Origin: Pseudomonas oryzae
Lineage (GTDB): Bacteria > Pseudomonadota > Gammaproteobacteria > Pseudomonadales > Pseudomonadaceae
NCBI RefSeq assembly: GCF_900104805.1
Contig: NZ_LT629751.1
Span: 62,001 to 126,000 of the forward strand
Direction: 5' to 3'
Length of the DNA: 64,000 nucleotides
The notes below the pieces were generated by a model. The model saw only the letters and a program-made list of their open reading frames with translations, was not told the DNA's origin and searched no databases. The translations under genes and the position numbers were made by a program. Shown here one piece after another: positions 18,833 through 28,840 of this stretch; position 1 is the stretch's first letter; every line of letters starts with the position of its first letter.

Positions 18833-19858
18833 ATCAAACCGCTTTTCACCAAGGGACCCTCGCTGGGTGTGCGCCTGCTGGTGCTGACCGTGCTATCGGT
18901 GGCGCTGATGGTGGTCGACGCCCGCTTCGACACCCTCAAGCCGCTGCGCAGCAACCTGGCGCAGATCATCACCCCCTTCTACTGGCTGGCCGAACGGCCG
19001 CTGCGCCTGTGGGAGAGCGTCAGCCAGCAGTTCAGCAGCCGCGACGAGCTGATCGCCGAGAACGAGAAGCTCAAGGCCGAGGCGTTGCTGCTGCAGCGGC
19101 GCCTGCAGAAGCTGGCGACCCTCACCGAGCAGAACGTGCGCCTGCGCGAGCTGCTCAATTCGGCGGCGCTGGTCGACGAGCAGGTGCTGGTCGGCGAGCT
19201 GATCGGCATCGATCCCAACCCCTTCACCCACCGCATCCTGATCGACAAGGGCGAGAAGGATGGCGTGTTCCTCGGCCAGCCGGTGCTCGATGCCCTCGGC
19301 CTGATGGGCCAGGTGGTCGAGGTGATGCCCTATACCGCGCGCGTGCTGCTGCTCACCGACACCACCCACAGCATTCCGGTGCAGGTCAACCGCAACGGCC
19401 TGCGCGCCATCGCCGTCGGCACCGGTAACCCGGAAAGCCTCGAGCTGCGTCACGTCGCCGATACCGCCGACATCAAGGAAGGCGACCTGCTGGTCAGCTC
19501 CGGTCTCGGTCAGCGCTTCCCGGCCGGCTATCCGGTGGCCACCGTCAAGGAAGTGATCCACGACTCCGGCCAGCCGTTCGCCGTGGTGCGTGCGGTGCCG
19601 ACCGCGCGGCTCAACCGCAGCCGCTACCTGCTGCTGGTGTTCAGCGACCAGCGCTCGCCCGAGCAGCGCGCGGTGGACGCCGCGCTGGCCCAGGAGGCGG
19701 CCGACCGCGAGGCGGCCGAGGGTGGCAGCGCAGCGCCGAACGCCGGCGCAACCGCCACGCCGCCGACCAGTCCGCCAGCGGCTCCGGCCGGCGCCGACAA
19801 TCAGGCTGTGCCGGCACCAGCGGCCGCGGTGCCGACCCCCGCAGGAGGAGTGCGCTGA
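18833..19858 (+). CDS. mreC: Rod shape-determining protein MreC (apparent AUC start)
   Basis: 341 aa if translated from the ATC at 18833, or 329 aa from the GTG at 18869. MreC is a bitopic protein that bridges MreB and the periplasmic wall-synthesis machinery. It has one transmembrane helix (VRLLVLTVLSVALMVVDA), a coiled coil (residues about 70-115), then the double beta-barrel domain, and a Pro/Ala-rich tail after about residue 290. The segment KPLFTKGPSLGVRL upstream of the GTG matches the conserved MreC N-terminus (E. coli MKPIFSRGPSLQIRL), and GAGGAG sits six bases before the ATC. No ATG, GTG or TTG lies in frame at that point. It overlaps mreD by one base. Confidence 0.93.
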   Translation: MKPLFTKGPSLGVRLLVLTVLSVALMVVDARFDTLKPLRSNLAQIITPFYWLAERPLRLWESVSQQFSSRDELIAENEKLKAEALLLQRRLQKLATLTEQNVRLRELLNSAALVDEQVLVGELIGIDPNPFTHRILIDKGEKDGVFLGQPVLDALGLMGQVVEVMPYTARVLLLTDTTHSIPVQVNRNGLRAIAVGTGNPESLELRHVADTADIKEGDLLVSSGLGQRFPAGYPVATVKEVIHDSGQPFAVVRAVPTARLNRSRYLLLVFSDQRSPEQRAVDAALAQEAADREAAEGGSAAPNAGATATPPTSPPAAPAGADNQAVPAPAAAVPTPAGGVR

Positions 19859-20349
19859 TGGTGGTGGCTACCCGTTCCCACAATGGCTGGTTCGTCTGGT
19901 TCAGCCTGCTGTTTGCCCTGTTGCTCAGCGTCGCGCCGATGCCCGAGTTCATGGAGGTCGGCCGGCCGCTGTGGGTGCCGCTGCTGCTCGCCTACTGGCT
20001 GCTGGCCGCGCCGCAATGGATCGGCATGACCCGGGCCTGGCTGCTCGGTCTGGCCGCCGACGTGCTCTACGGCACGCCGCTCGGGCAGAACGCCCTGGTG
20101 CTGGCGTTGATCGTGTGCATGCTGCTGTCGCTGCACCAGCGCCTGCGCATGTTTCCGGTCTGGCAGCAGAGCCTGGTCCTGCTGGTGGTGTTCGGCCTGG
20201 CCCAGCTGGTGCAGCTGTGGATCAACACCCTGACCGGCAATCGTCCGCCGACCCTGCTGTTCCTCTTCCCCGCCCTGGTCAGCGCCCTGCTCTGGCCGTG
20301 GGTGTTCACCATCATGCGCTGGATCAGCCGCCTGCTGCGCGTGCACTAA
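19858..20349 (+). CDS. mreD: Rod shape-determining protein MreD
   Basis: 163 aa, almost entirely hydrophobic with five to six transmembrane helices, as in other MreD proteins. It works with MreC, RodA and PBP2 in the elongasome. Recognisable positions include the conserved [17 protein letters not shown] segment in the middle. The start ATG shares a base with the mreC stop (TGATG), as expected for coupled mreCD translation. Confidence 0.94.
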   Translation: MVVATRSHNGWFVWFSLLFALLLSVAPMPEFMEVGRPLWVPLLLAYWLLAAPQWIGMTRAWLLGLAADVLYGTPLGQNALVLALIVCMLLSLHQRLRMFPVWQQSLVLLVVFGLAQLVQLWINTLTGNRPPTLLFLFPALVSALLWPWVFTIMRWISRLLRVH

Positions 20350-20383
20350 CCCGTCCCGCCACGTTCCGAGAGGGATATCGCTC

Positions 20384-20977
20384 GTGAAAACGCTCCATCT
20401 GGCCTCCGCCTCGCCCCGCCGCCGCGAACTGCTGCTGCAGATCGGCGTGCCGCACCAGCGCGTCGCTGCGCCGATCGACGAAAGCGTGCTGCCGGGCGAG
20501 ACGCCGGCCGCCTACGTCGAACGTCTGGCCCGCGCCAAGGCTGCCGCCGGCCTGGCGGCGCTCGGCGCGGCCGACGCCTGCGTACTGGGCGCCGACACTG
20601 CGGTGGTGCTGGATGGGCGTATTCTCGGCAAGCCGGCCGATCGCGCCGATGGCCTGGCCATGCTGGCGGCGCTGTCCGGCCGCGAGCACGAGGTGCTCAC
20701 CGCGGTGGCGGTGGCCGACGCCAGTCGCTGCCTGACACGGGTGGTGCGCAGCCGTGTGCACTTTCGCACCCTGGCCGAGGCCGAGCGCGAGGCATACTGG
20801 GCGAGCGGCGAACCGCAGGACAAGGCAGGCGGCTACGCCATCCAGGGCCTGGCGGCGATCTTCGTCGACCGCCTCGAGGGCAGCTATTCTGCGGTGGTGG
20901 GCCTGCCGCTGGCGGAAACCGCCGAGCTGCTCGCCGGTTTCGGCATTGCCTGCTGGCAGCGTGACGGCGGCGCCTGA
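20384..20977 (+). CDS. maf: Maf-type nucleoside triphosphate pyrophosphatase (YhdE-like)
   Basis: 197 aa from a GTG with GAGAGGG upstream. Maf proteins hydrolyse NTPs to NMPs and pyrophosphate. Those at the mreBCD-rng locus are the dTTP/UTP-type (YhdE). The N-terminal [10 protein letters not shown] phosphate-binding motif, the [15 protein letters not shown] catalytic segment and the late [16 protein letters not shown] motif are all present. It is placed between mreD and rng, the same order as in E. coli and Pseudomonas. Confidence 0.94.
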   Translation: MKTLHLASASPRRRELLLQIGVPHQRVAAPIDESVLPGETPAAYVERLARAKAAAGLAALGAADACVLGADTAVVLDGRILGKPADRADGLAMLAALSGREHEVLTAVAVADASRCLTRVVRSRVHFRTLAEAEREAYWASGEPQDKAGGYAIQGLAAIFVDRLEGSYSAVVGLPLAETAELLAGFGIACWQRDGGA

Positions 20978-21025
20978 ACGGGCGCAGCATGGACGATTCC
21001 CTCCCGCGACGAGAACGATAACTAG

Positions 21026-22483
21026 ATGAGCGAAGAAATCCTGATCAACATCACCCCCATGGAATCGCGCGTGGCGGTGGTGGAAAACGGCGTCCTGCAG
21101 GAAGTCCACGTCGAGCGCACCCAGCGTCGCGGCATCGTCGGCAACATCTACAAGGGCAAGGTGGTGCGCGTGCTGCCCGGCATGCAGGCGGCATTCATCG
21201 ACATCGGCCTGGAGCGCGCCGCCTTCATCCATGCCTCGGAAATCTCGACCCGCGAGGGCAGTGCGGTGGAAAGCATCAGCGCCCTGGTGCACGAGGGACA
21301 GAGCCTGGTGGTGCAGGTGACCAAGGATCCGATCGGCACCAAGGGCGCGCGCCTGACCACCCACCTGTCGATCCCCTCGCGCTACCTGGTGTACATGCCG
21401 CGCACCAGCCACGTCGGCATCTCGCTGAAGATCGAGGGCGAGGCCGAGCGCGAGCGCCTCAAGCAGGTGGTGGCGGCCTGCGTCTCCGCCGAGGGCATCG
21501 AGGAGCAGGGTGGCTTCATCCTGCGCACCGCCGCCGAGGGCGCCGGCGCCGACGAGATCCTCGCCGACATCCGCTACCTGCGCCGCCTGTGGGAGCAGAT
21601 CTCCACGCAGATGCAGACGGCCGGCGCGCCCTCGGTGATCTACGAGGACCTGTCGCTGGCCCTGCGTACCCTGCGCGACCTGGTCAGCCCGCGTACCGAG
21701 AAGATCCGCATCGACTCGCGGGAGACCTTCCAGAAGGTCGGCCTGTTCGTCGGTGAGCTGATGCCGGAAGTGTCCGACCGTCTCGAGCACTATCCCGGCG
21801 AGCGGCCGATCTTCGACCTCTACGGCGTCGAGGACGAGATCCAGAAGGCCCTGGAGCGCAAGGTGCTGCTCAAGTCCGGCGGCTACCTGATCATCGACCC
21901 GGCCGAGGCGATGACCACCATCGACGTCAACACCGGCGCCTTCGTCGGCCACCGCAACCTCGAGGAAACCATCTTCAAGACCAACCTCGAGGCGGCCACC
22001 GCGATCGCCCGCCAGCTGCGCCTGCGCAACCTCGGCGGCATCATCATCATCGACTTCATCGACATGGAGGACGAGGAGCATCGCCGCCAGGTGCTGCGCA
22101 CGCTGGAGAAGATGCTCGAGCGCGACCACGCCAAGACCAACATCATCGGCATCACCGAGCTGGGCCTGGTGCAGATGACCCGCAAGCGCACCCGCGAGAG
22201 CCTGCAGCAGGTGCTCTGCGAACCCTGTCCGAGCTGCCAGGGCCGCGGCCGGCTGAAGACCGCGGAAACCGTGTGCTACGAGATCTTCCGCGAGATCCTC
22301 CGCGAAGCGCGTGCTTACCAGGCCGAGGGTTACATGGTGTTGGCCAGCGACAAGGTGGTGGGCCGCCTGCTCGACGAGGAGTCCGGCAACGTCGCCGACC
22401 TCGAGGCCTTCATCGGCCGGCCGATCCGCTTCCAGGTGGAGAGCGAGTACTCCCAGGAGCAGTTCGATGTGGTGCTGCTCTGA
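21026..22483 (+). CDS. rng: Ribonuclease G
   Basis: 485 aa, an RNase E/G-family endoribonuclease that trims the 5' end of 16S rRNA and degrades mRNA. It has an N-terminal S1 domain (RGIVGNIYKGKVVRVLPGMQ), the 5' sensor region, the catalytic acidic residues in ITTIDVNTG-like and IIDFIDMEDEEH segments, and the zinc-link pair CEPCPSCQGRG. The length is typical of RNase G (about 489 aa) and it has no RNase E-like C-terminal scaffold. It ends 14 bases before yhdP. Confidence 0.96.
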   Translation: MSEEILINITPMESRVAVVENGVLQEVHVERTQRRGIVGNIYKGKVVRVLPGMQAAFIDIGLERAAFIHASEISTREGSAVESISALVHEGQSLVVQVTKDPIGTKGARLTTHLSIPSRYLVYMPRTSHVGISLKIEGEAERERLKQVVAACVSAEGIEEQGGFILRTAAEGAGADEILADIRYLRRLWEQISTQMQTAGAPSVIYEDLSLALRTLRDLVSPRTEKIRIDSRETFQKVGLFVGELMPEVSDRLEHYPGERPIFDLYGVEDEIQKALERKVLLKSGGYLIIDPAEAMTTIDVNTGAFVGHRNLEETIFKTNLEAATAIARQLRLRNLGGIIIIDFIDMEDEEHRRQVLRTLEKMLERDHAKTNIIGITELGLVQMTRKRTRESLQQVLCEPCPSCQGRGRLKTAETVCYEIFREILREARAYQAEGYMVLASDKVVGRLLDEESGNVADLEAFIGRPIRFQVESEYSQEQFDVVLL

Positions 22484-22497
22484 AGCAAGGGGCTGAC

Positions 22498-25400
22498 ATG
22501 TCCGCCTCTGGCCGTCTGCTGGAGCGCACGCTGGATGCTCTGCTCGCCCTCACGGCGCTGTTGTTGCTGCTGGCGGCGCTGTACGTCAGCCTCGGGCGCG
22601 CACTGGTGCCGCTGGTGGCCGAGTACCGGCCGGAAATCGAGCAGCAGGCCAGCGCGGCGCTCGGCCAGCCGCTGCACGTCGGCGCGCTGAGCGGCCACTG
22701 GCAGGGGTTCATCCCGGTGCTGGAGTTGAGCGACGTCCAGCTGCAGGCCGAGGGCGAGGCCCTGCACCTGGAGCGCCTGCGGCTGTTGCCGGATCTGTTC
22801 GCCAGCCTGCGCAGCCGCAGCCTGCGCATCGCCCGCGTCGAGCTGCATGGTCTGCAGCTCGGCCTGCGCCAGAGACCGGACGGTAGCTGGCGAGTCAAGG
22901 GACTGCGCCAGGCCGAAGGCCCACGCCCGGCCATCGATTCGGCTCGGGTGCTCGCCGCGCTGCTGATGCCGCGTCGCATCGTGGTGCTCGACGGCCGGGT
23001 CACCCTCGAGCCGCAGCAGGGCGAGGTAGCGACCCTCGGCTACATCGGCCTGACCCTCGACAATCAGCCGGGGCGCCAGCGTCTGGATGGCCGCCTGCAC
23101 CTGCCCGATGGTCAGCCGCTGAGCTGGCAGCTGCGCAGCGAGCTGCGTGCCGACGACTGGCAGCGGGCCGCCGCGCAGCTCTACCTCAGTCTGCCGCAGA
23201 GCGACTGGGGCAGCTGGCTGGCCGGGCACTTGCCGGCGGACTGGCCGTTCAGCCTGCAGCGCCTGCAGGTCGGCGGCGAGGTCTGGCTGGACTGGGCCGA
23301 CGGCCGGGCGCAGCGCGCCGTGGCCCGCCTGCATGCGCCGCAGCTGGTGCTGGGGCGCCGCGACGCGGCGCCTGCGGAGCTGAGCGACCTGGCGCTGAGC
23401 GCCCATTTCGCGCGCGAAGACGCAGGCTGGCGCTTGCTGGTCGAGGAGCTGGCCGGCAGTTTCGCCGGCGAGCGCCTGAACCCCGGCCAGCTGCAGCTGC
23501 GCCATCAGCCGGGCGAGCAGCGCAGCTGGAGCCTGCAGGCCGAGCGCCTCAACCTGGCGCCCCTGGTGGCGCTGACCCGCACCCTAGCGCCGCTGCCTTC
23601 GCTGGCCGACGAAATCCTCGCCAGCCTGGCGCCGCACGGACGCCTGCGCGACCTGCGGGCCGAGATCCGTCCGCGTGGCGAGGGGCTGCCCGAGGTCGAG
23701 TACAACCTGCGCCTGGACAAGGTCGGCTTCGGCGCCTGGCACAACGTGCCGGCGGCGGACAACATCAACGGCACGCTCAGCGGCAACCTCGAGGGCGGCG
23801 AGCTGCGTCTGGATGCCCGCGACTTCATGCTCCACCTCGCCACCCTGTTTCCCCAGCCCTGGCGCTATCGCGAGGCGCATGCACGGCTGGACTGGCGCCT
23901 CGATGCCGACGCCTTCACCCTGTCCAGCCCGTTGATGCGCCTGTCCGGCGAGGAAGGCGAGCTGGCCGGCAACATGCTGATCCGCCTGCGCCGCGACCCG
24001 GCCGCCGAGGATTACATGGACCTGCAGGTCGGTCTGCGCCACAGCCAGGCGCACTTCACCGAACGCTACCTGCCGACCCTGTCGCCCGGTCTCAGCCCGC
24101 AGTTGGCCGACTGGCTGAAGAGCGCGATTCGCGCCGGCGAGGTCGACCAGGGCCTGTTCCTCTACCAGGGCTCGCTGAACAAGGGCGCGCCGGCCCACTC
24201 GCGCACCCTCGGCCTGTATTTCAAGGTGCGCGACGCCGAGCTGGCCTACCAGCCGGAGTGGCCGCCGCTGCGCCAGCTGGAGGGCGAGGTGTTCGTCGCC
24301 GATGGTGAGGTGCGCATCCTGGCGCCGAGTGCGCAGGTGCTGGACAGCCGCCTGCGCGACGTGCAGGCCGAGGTGCACGGCGGCGGGAGCGGTCAGGGGC
24401 CGCGTCTGACGGTGGCGGGGATGGTTGACAGCAGCGTCGGCGACGGCCTGAAGATCCTCCAGGACACGCCGCTCGGCCGCGGCCAGACCTTCGTCGGCTG
24501 GCAGGGCGAGGGGGCGCTGAACGGGCGCCTGCAACTGGACATCCCGCTGGCGCGCCAGGGCGGTGCGGTCCGCACGGTGGTCGATTTCGCCGCCGAGAAT
24601 GCCCGCCTGCAACTGCCCAGACCGGCCATCGAGCTGCAGGCGATCACCGGCGCGTTTCGCTACGACAGCGCGCGGGGCCTGAGCGCGCCGGAAGTGCGGG
24701 CCCGTGCCTTCGATCGCGAACTGCGCGCGGTGATCCAGGCGCGCGGCCAGCCGGGCAAGCCCTACAGTCGGCTGGACGTGCGCAGCAGCATCGCGGTCGA
24801 GCGTCTGGTCAGCTGGCTGGGGCTGCAGCCGGCGCAGATTCCGGCGCGGGGCGAACTGCCCTATCGCCTGTGGCTGGATCTCGATTACGGCGAAGCCAGC
24901 CGCCTGCGCGTCAACTCCGACCTGCAGGGCGTGGCGATCGACCTGCCGGCACCGCTCGGCAAACCGGCCGAGCAGGCGCGCAGCGCCAGCTGGCGGATGA
25001 CCCTGGGCGGCGCCGAGCGCCGTTACGGCTTTAGCTACGCCGGCCTGGCCAGCCTGAGCTTCGCCGCTCCGCTCGAGCAGTTGGCCAGAGGGCGCGGCGA
25101 GCTGCGCCTCGGCGGCGAGGCCGCGCAACTGCCCCAGGAGCTCGGTCTGCATATCCGCGGCCGGTTGAGCGAGTTCGACTGGGCGGCCTGGCAGGCGGTG
25201 CAGGCGCGGCATGCTGGCGACAGCCAGGGGCAGGCGCTGGGCAGTCTGTTGCAGTCGGTGGAGCTGGAGATCGGTCGCTTCACGGCGGGGGCGCTGACCC
25301 TCGAGCAGTTGCAGGTCGGCCTGCGCCGCGCCGCTGCGGGCTGGCGCCTGGCGCTGGACAATCCGCAGGTGAAGGGCAACGTTGTGGTGCCGGCGGACAA

Positions 25401-26337
25401 GGCGGCGCCGCTGCGCGTGGAGCTGGAGCGTCTGCGCCTGCCGGCGCGGGCCGCTGCCGAGACGGAGGGGACGACGCCGGCGGCGATGCCGAGCGATCCG
25501 CTGGCCGGCGTCGATCCGCGCAGCCTGCCGGCGCTGGACGTGACCATCCTTGCCCTCTATCGCGGCGAGGAGCGCCTCGGCCGCTGGCGCTTCCGCAGCC
25601 GGCCGACGGCGGGCGGGGCTCGTTTCGAGCAGCTCGATCTCGACCTCATGGGCCTGCAGGTCGATGGCAGCCTGGACTGGCAGGGTAGTGGGGCGGCCAG
25701 TCGCAGCCGTTTCCGCGGCCGGCTGTACGGCCGGGATGTGGCCGACGTGCTGCTGGCCTGGGGCTACGCCCCGAACATCAGCAGCGAGAGCTTCGAGCTG
25801 GCCGTCGACGGCGACTGGCCGGGCTCGCCGGCGATGGCCGGTCTCAAGCGCTTCAGCGGCAGCCTGGATGGGCAGTTGCGCCAGGGTCAGCTGCTCGAGG
25901 TGGAAGGCGGCGCCAGCGCCCTGCGGGTGTTCGGCCTGCTCAACTTCAACTCCATCCGCCGCCGCCTGCGCCTCGACTTTTCCGACCTGTTCGGCAAGGG
26001 CCTCGGTTACGATCGCATCAGCGGTCGACTGTACGGTACCGATGGGGTGCTGCTGACCCGCGAGCCGTTGGTGCTGGATGGCCCATCCACCCGGCTGGAG
26101 CTGGACGGCCAGCTGGACGTCGCCCAGGACCGCATCGCCGCCAGGTTGCGCGTGACCCTGCCGCTGTCCAACAACCTGCCGCTGGCCGCGCTGCTGGCCG
26201 GTGCCGCGCCGGTGGCCGGCGCGCTGTTCATCGTCGACCAGCTGGTGGGGGACCGCCTGTCACGGGTGGCCAGCGTCGAGTACCGGGTCGCCGGACCCTG
26301 GCGCGACCCGCAGATCACCCTGTTCGGCAAGCCGTAA
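22498..26337 (+). CDS. yhdP: YhdP family AsmA-like outer-membrane lipid transport protein
   Basis: 1279 aa. The ATG has a weak AAGGGGCTG upstream; the ORF continues 5' into rng and that part is discarded. One N-terminal transmembrane helix (LLALTALLLLLAALYVSL) is followed by a very long periplasmic region of short beta strands. The C-terminus has the AsmA/DUF3971 block, for example LRVFGLLNFNSIRRRLRLDF and the late GAAPVAGALFIVDQLVGD. YhdP with TamB and YdbH forms bridges that carry phospholipids to the outer membrane. The length matches E. coli YhdP (1266 aa), and it keeps the rng-yhdP-nitrilase-tldD order. Confidence 0.93.
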   Translation: MSASGRLLERTLDALLALTALLLLLAALYVSLGRALVPLVAEYRPEIEQQASAALGQPLHVGALSGHWQGFIPVLELSDVQLQAEGEALHLERLRLLPDLFASLRSRSLRIARVELHGLQLGLRQRPDGSWRVKGLRQAEGPRPAIDSARVLAALLMPRRIVVLDGRVTLEPQQGEVATLGYIGLTLDNQPGRQRLDGRLHLPDGQPLSWQLRSELRADDWQRAAAQLYLSLPQSDWGSWLAGHLPADWPFSLQRLQVGGEVWLDWADGRAQRAVARLHAPQLVLGRRDAAPAELSDLALSAHFAREDAGWRLLVEELAGSFAGERLNPGQLQLRHQPGEQRSWSLQAERLNLAPLVALTRTLAPLPSLADEILASLAPHGRLRDLRAEIRPRGEGLPEVEYNLRLDKVGFGAWHNVPAADNINGTLSGNLEGGELRLDARDFMLHLATLFPQPWRYREAHARLDWRLDADAFTLSSPLMRLSGEEGELAGNMLIRLRRDPAAEDYMDLQVGLRHSQAHFTERYLPTLSPGLSPQLADWLKSAIRAGEVDQGLFLYQGSLNKGAPAHSRTLGLYFKVRDAELAYQPEWPPLRQLEGEVFVADGEVRILAPSAQVLDSRLRDVQAEVHGGGSGQGPRLTVAGMVDSSVGDGLKILQDTPLGRGQTFVGWQGEGALNGRLQLDIPLARQGGAVRTVVDFAAENARLQLPRPAIELQAITGAFRYDSARGLSAPEVRARAFDRELRAVIQARGQPGKPYSRLDVRSSIAVERLVSWLGLQPAQIPARGELPYRLWLDLDYGEASRLRVNSDLQGVAIDLPAPLGKPAEQARSASWRMTLGGAERRYGFSYAGLASLSFAAPLEQLARGRGELRLGGEAAQLPQELGLHIRGRLSEFDWAAWQAVQARHAGDSQGQALGSLLQSVELEIGRFTAGALTLEQLQVGLRRAAAGWRLALDNPQVKGNVVVPADKAAPLRVELERLRLPARAAAETEGTTPAAMPSDPLAGVDPRSLPALDVTILALYRGEERLGRWRFRSRPTAGGARFEQLDLDLMGLQVDGSLDWQGSGAASRSRFRGRLYGRDVADVLLAWGYAPNISSESFELAVDGDWPGSPAMAGLKRFSGSLDGQLRQGQLLEVEGGASALRVFGLLNFNSIRRRLRLDFSDLFGKGLGYDRISGRLYGTDGVLLTREPLVLDGPSTRLELDGQLDVAQDRIAARLRVTLPLSNNLPLAALLAGAAPVAGALFIVDQLVGDRLSRVASVEYRVAGPWRDPQITLFGKP

Positions 26338-26394
26338 GATGACAAACGCCGTGCGCTCCGGGTTAGGATGGGTGCATGTGCGGGGGAGTAGACG

Positions 26395-27249
26395 ATGGGC
26401 ACTGTCGCAGTCATCCAGATGGTCAGCCAGGCCGACGTGGCGAGCAATCTCGCGCGGGCGCGGGCGCTGCTCGAGCAGGCTGCGCAGAGCGGCGCGCGGC
26501 TGGCGGTGCTGCCGGAGAACTTCGCCGCCATGGGCCGCCGCGATCTTGCCGCCCTCGGCCGCGCCGAGGCCGCCGGCGAGGGGCCGCTGCTGCCCTGGCT
26601 GCAGGCGACGGCGCGCGAGCTGGGCCTGTGGATAGTCGCCGGCACCCTGCCGCTGCTGGCGGAAGGACAGCGCGACGGCAAGCCGCATGCCTGCTCGCTG
26701 CTGATCGACAGCGACGGCCAGATCGCCGCGCGCTACGACAAGCTGCACCTGTTCGACGTCGAGGTGGCCGACAGCCGCGGCAGCTACCGCGAGTCCGACG
26801 ATTTCGCCCACGGCGAGCGCCTGGTGCTGGCCGACACCCCGGTCGGCCGTCTGGGCCTGACCGTGTGCTACGACCTGCGCTTCGCCGAGCTGTACAGCGC
26901 GCTGCGCGAGGCCGGCGCCGAACTGATCAGCGCGCCTTCGGCGTTCACCGCGGTGACCGGCGCGGCACACTGGGAGATCCTGGTGCGCGCGCGGGCCATC
27001 GAGACCCAATGCTACCTGCTGGCCGCCAACCAGGGCGGCCAGCACCCGGGGCCGCGGGAAACCTTCGGCCATTCGCTGATCGTCGATCCCTGGGGCGAGC
27101 CGCTGGCCCGCCAGCCGCGCGGCGAGGCGGTGCTGCTGGCGCAGGTCGACCGTCCGGCGCAGGCGGCGATCCGCCAGCGCATGCCGGTGCATGCCCATCG
27201 TCGCCTGCGCCCCGGAGCGCTGCAACCTTCGACCAAGGAGTCCTCATGA
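26395..27249 (+). CDS. Carbon-nitrogen hydrolase (Nit2/deaminated glutathione amidase-like)
   Basis: 284 aa nitrilase-superfamily enzyme. The catalytic triad is visible: E in [10 protein letters not shown] in YDKLHLFDV and C in [12 protein letters not shown]. Close relatives (Nit1, YbeM) remove deaminated glutathione, a metabolite-repair reaction, which is the likeliest role. The substrate cannot be proven here. It starts at an ATG with GGGGGAG upstream, and its stop overlaps the tldD start (ATGA), so the two are co-translated. Confidence 0.9.
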   Translation: MGTVAVIQMVSQADVASNLARARALLEQAAQSGARLAVLPENFAAMGRRDLAALGRAEAAGEGPLLPWLQATARELGLWIVAGTLPLLAEGQRDGKPHACSLLIDSDGQIAARYDKLHLFDVEVADSRGSYRESDDFAHGERLVLADTPVGRLGLTVCYDLRFAELYSALREAGAELISAPSAFTAVTGAAHWEILVRARAIETQCYLLAANQGGQHPGPRETFGHSLIVDPWGEPLARQPRGEAVLLAQVDRPAQAAIRQRMPVHAHRRLRPGALQPSTKESS

Positions 27250-28685
27250 ACACCCTGTCCTCCGTCAGCGACCAGCTGCTGACCCCCGGCGGCCTCAGCC
27301 TGGAGCGCCTGCCGGCGCTGCTCGGCGAGCTGGCCGGCCCCGGCATCGATGCCGCCGACCTGTACTTCCAGAGCCAGGTGTCCGAGTCGTGGCTGCTCGA
27401 GGACGGCATCGTCAAGGAAGGCAGCTTCCATCTCGACCAGGGCGTCGGCGTGCGTGCCCAGTCCGGCGAGAAGACCGGCTTCGCCTACAGCAACAGCATC
27501 GAGGAGCACGCCCTGCGCCAGGCGGTGCAGGCCGCCCGTTCGATCGCCCGCGCCGGCCAGCAGGGCCGCGTGCAGACCCCGGCGGTGCAGGTGCCGCCGC
27601 GCCTGTACGGCGCCGCCAATCCGCTGGAGGTGCTCAGCCGGGCGGAGAAGGTCGAGCTGCTCAAGCGCATCGACCAGGCCACCCGCGCCCTCGACCCGCG
27701 CATCAGCCGGGTCACCGTGAGTCTGGCCGGCACCTGGGAGCAGGTGCTGGTGGCGGCTATCGACGGCAGCCTCGGTGCCGACGTGCGCCCGCTGGTGCGC
27801 TTCAACGTCAGCGTGATCGTCGAGCAGGGTGGCCGCCGCGAGCGTGGTGCCCACGGCGGCGGCGGGCGCACCGACTATCGCTACTTCCTCGAACACGACC
27901 GTGCCATGGACTACGCCCGCGAGGCGGTGCGCCAGGCGCTGGTCAACCTGGAGGCGGTGCCGGCGCCGGCCGGCAGCCTGCCGGTGGTGCTCGGCAACGG
28001 CTGGAGCGGCGTGCTGCTGCACGAGGCGGTCGGTCACGGTCTGGAAGGCGACTTCAACCGCAAGGGCAGCTCGGCCTACAGCGGCCGCATCGGCCAGCCG
28101 GTGGCCTCGAAGCTGTGCACCATCGTCGACGACGGCACCCTGCCGGGCCGCCGCGGCTCGCTGAGCCTGGACGACGAGGGTACGCCGACCCAGTGCACCA
28201 CGCTGATCGAGAACGGCGTGCTGCGCGGCTACATGCAGGACAAGCTCAACGCCCGCCTGATGGGTGTACGGCCGACCGGCAACGGGCGCCGCGAGTCCTA
28301 CGCGCACCTGCCGATGCCGCGCATGACCAACACCTACATGCTGGCCGGCGAGAGCGAGCCGGAGGAGATCATCCGCTCGGTGAAGCGCGGCCTGTACTGC
28401 GCCAGCCTCGGCGGCGGCCAGGTGGACATCACCAGCGGCAAGTTCGTGTTCTCCACCAGCGAGGCTTACCTGATCGAGGACGGCCGGATCACCGCGCCGG
28501 TCAAGGGCGCCACCCTGATCGGCAACGGCCCGGAGGCGATGAGCCGGGTGTCGATGGTCGGCAACGACCTGGCGCTCGACAGCGGGGTGGGCACCTGCGG
28601 CAAGGACGGTCAGTCGGTGCCGGTCGGCGTCGGCCAGCCGACCCTGAAGATCGAGGCGATCACCGTCGGCGGTACCGGCGGCTGA
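27246..28685 (+). CDS. tldD: Metalloprotease TldD
   Basis: 479 aa. TldD is the zinc-bearing subunit of the TldD/TldE (PmbA) heterodimer that degrades unfolded peptides and matures microcin-type substrates. The metal motif is [12 protein letters not shown] (HExxxH), followed by [13 protein letters not shown]. The C-terminus [20 protein letters not shown] is very conserved. It overlaps the nitrilase gene by four bases. Its partner pmbA lies 770 bases further on, separated by darP on the opposite strand and three palindromic repeats. Confidence 0.96.
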   Translation: MNTLSSVSDQLLTPGGLSLERLPALLGELAGPGIDAADLYFQSQVSESWLLEDGIVKEGSFHLDQGVGVRAQSGEKTGFAYSNSIEEHALRQAVQAARSIARAGQQGRVQTPAVQVPPRLYGAANPLEVLSRAEKVELLKRIDQATRALDPRISRVTVSLAGTWEQVLVAAIDGSLGADVRPLVRFNVSVIVEQGGRRERGAHGGGGRTDYRYFLEHDRAMDYAREAVRQALVNLEAVPAPAGSLPVVLGNGWSGVLLHEAVGHGLEGDFNRKGSSAYSGRIGQPVASKLCTIVDDGTLPGRRGSLSLDDEGTPTQCTTLIENGVLRGYMQDKLNARLMGVRPTGNGRRESYAHLPMPRMTNTYMLAGESEPEEIIRSVKRGLYCASLGGGQVDITSGKFVFSTSEAYLIEDGRITAPVKGATLIGNGPEAMSRVSMVGNDLALDSGVGTCGKDGQSVPVGVGQPTLKIEAITVGGTGG

Positions 28686-28696
28686 CGAGGTCGCAG

Positions 28697-28724
28697 GGTG
28701 GACAACGGCGCAGCCTTGTCCACC
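28697..28724. repeat. Dispersed palindrome, copy 2
   Basis: GGTGGACAA and TTGTCCACC flank the core CGGCGCAGCC, just after the tldD stop. The stem is perfect over 9 bp. It belongs to the same family as the element at 2109 and is the first of three in a row. Confidence 0.6.
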
Positions 28725-28747
28725 AGCGCTGTTGGACCGATGGGGCG

Positions 28748-28776
28748 GGTGGGCAACTCGCGCAGCGATTGCCCAT
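28748..28776. repeat. Dispersed palindrome, copy 3
   Basis: GGTGGGCAA pairs with TTGCCCA, with the core CTCGCGCAGCGA between. Compared with copy 2, GACAA/TTGTC has become GGCAA/TTGCC, a paired change that keeps the stem. Confidence 0.55.
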
Positions 28777-28789
28777 CGAGGTGTTCGCT

Positions 28790-28817
28790 GGTGGATAACG
28801 CTGCGCGGTTATCCACC
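28790..28817. repeat. Dispersed palindrome, copy 4
   Basis: GGTGGATAAC pairs with GTTATCCACC across the core GCTGCGCG. This is another compensated stem variant in the tldD-darP gap. Being self-complementary, it may serve as a terminator for both convergent genes. Confidence 0.6.
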
Positions 28818-28840
28818 CTGCGGCATCACGGTGACTTTGC

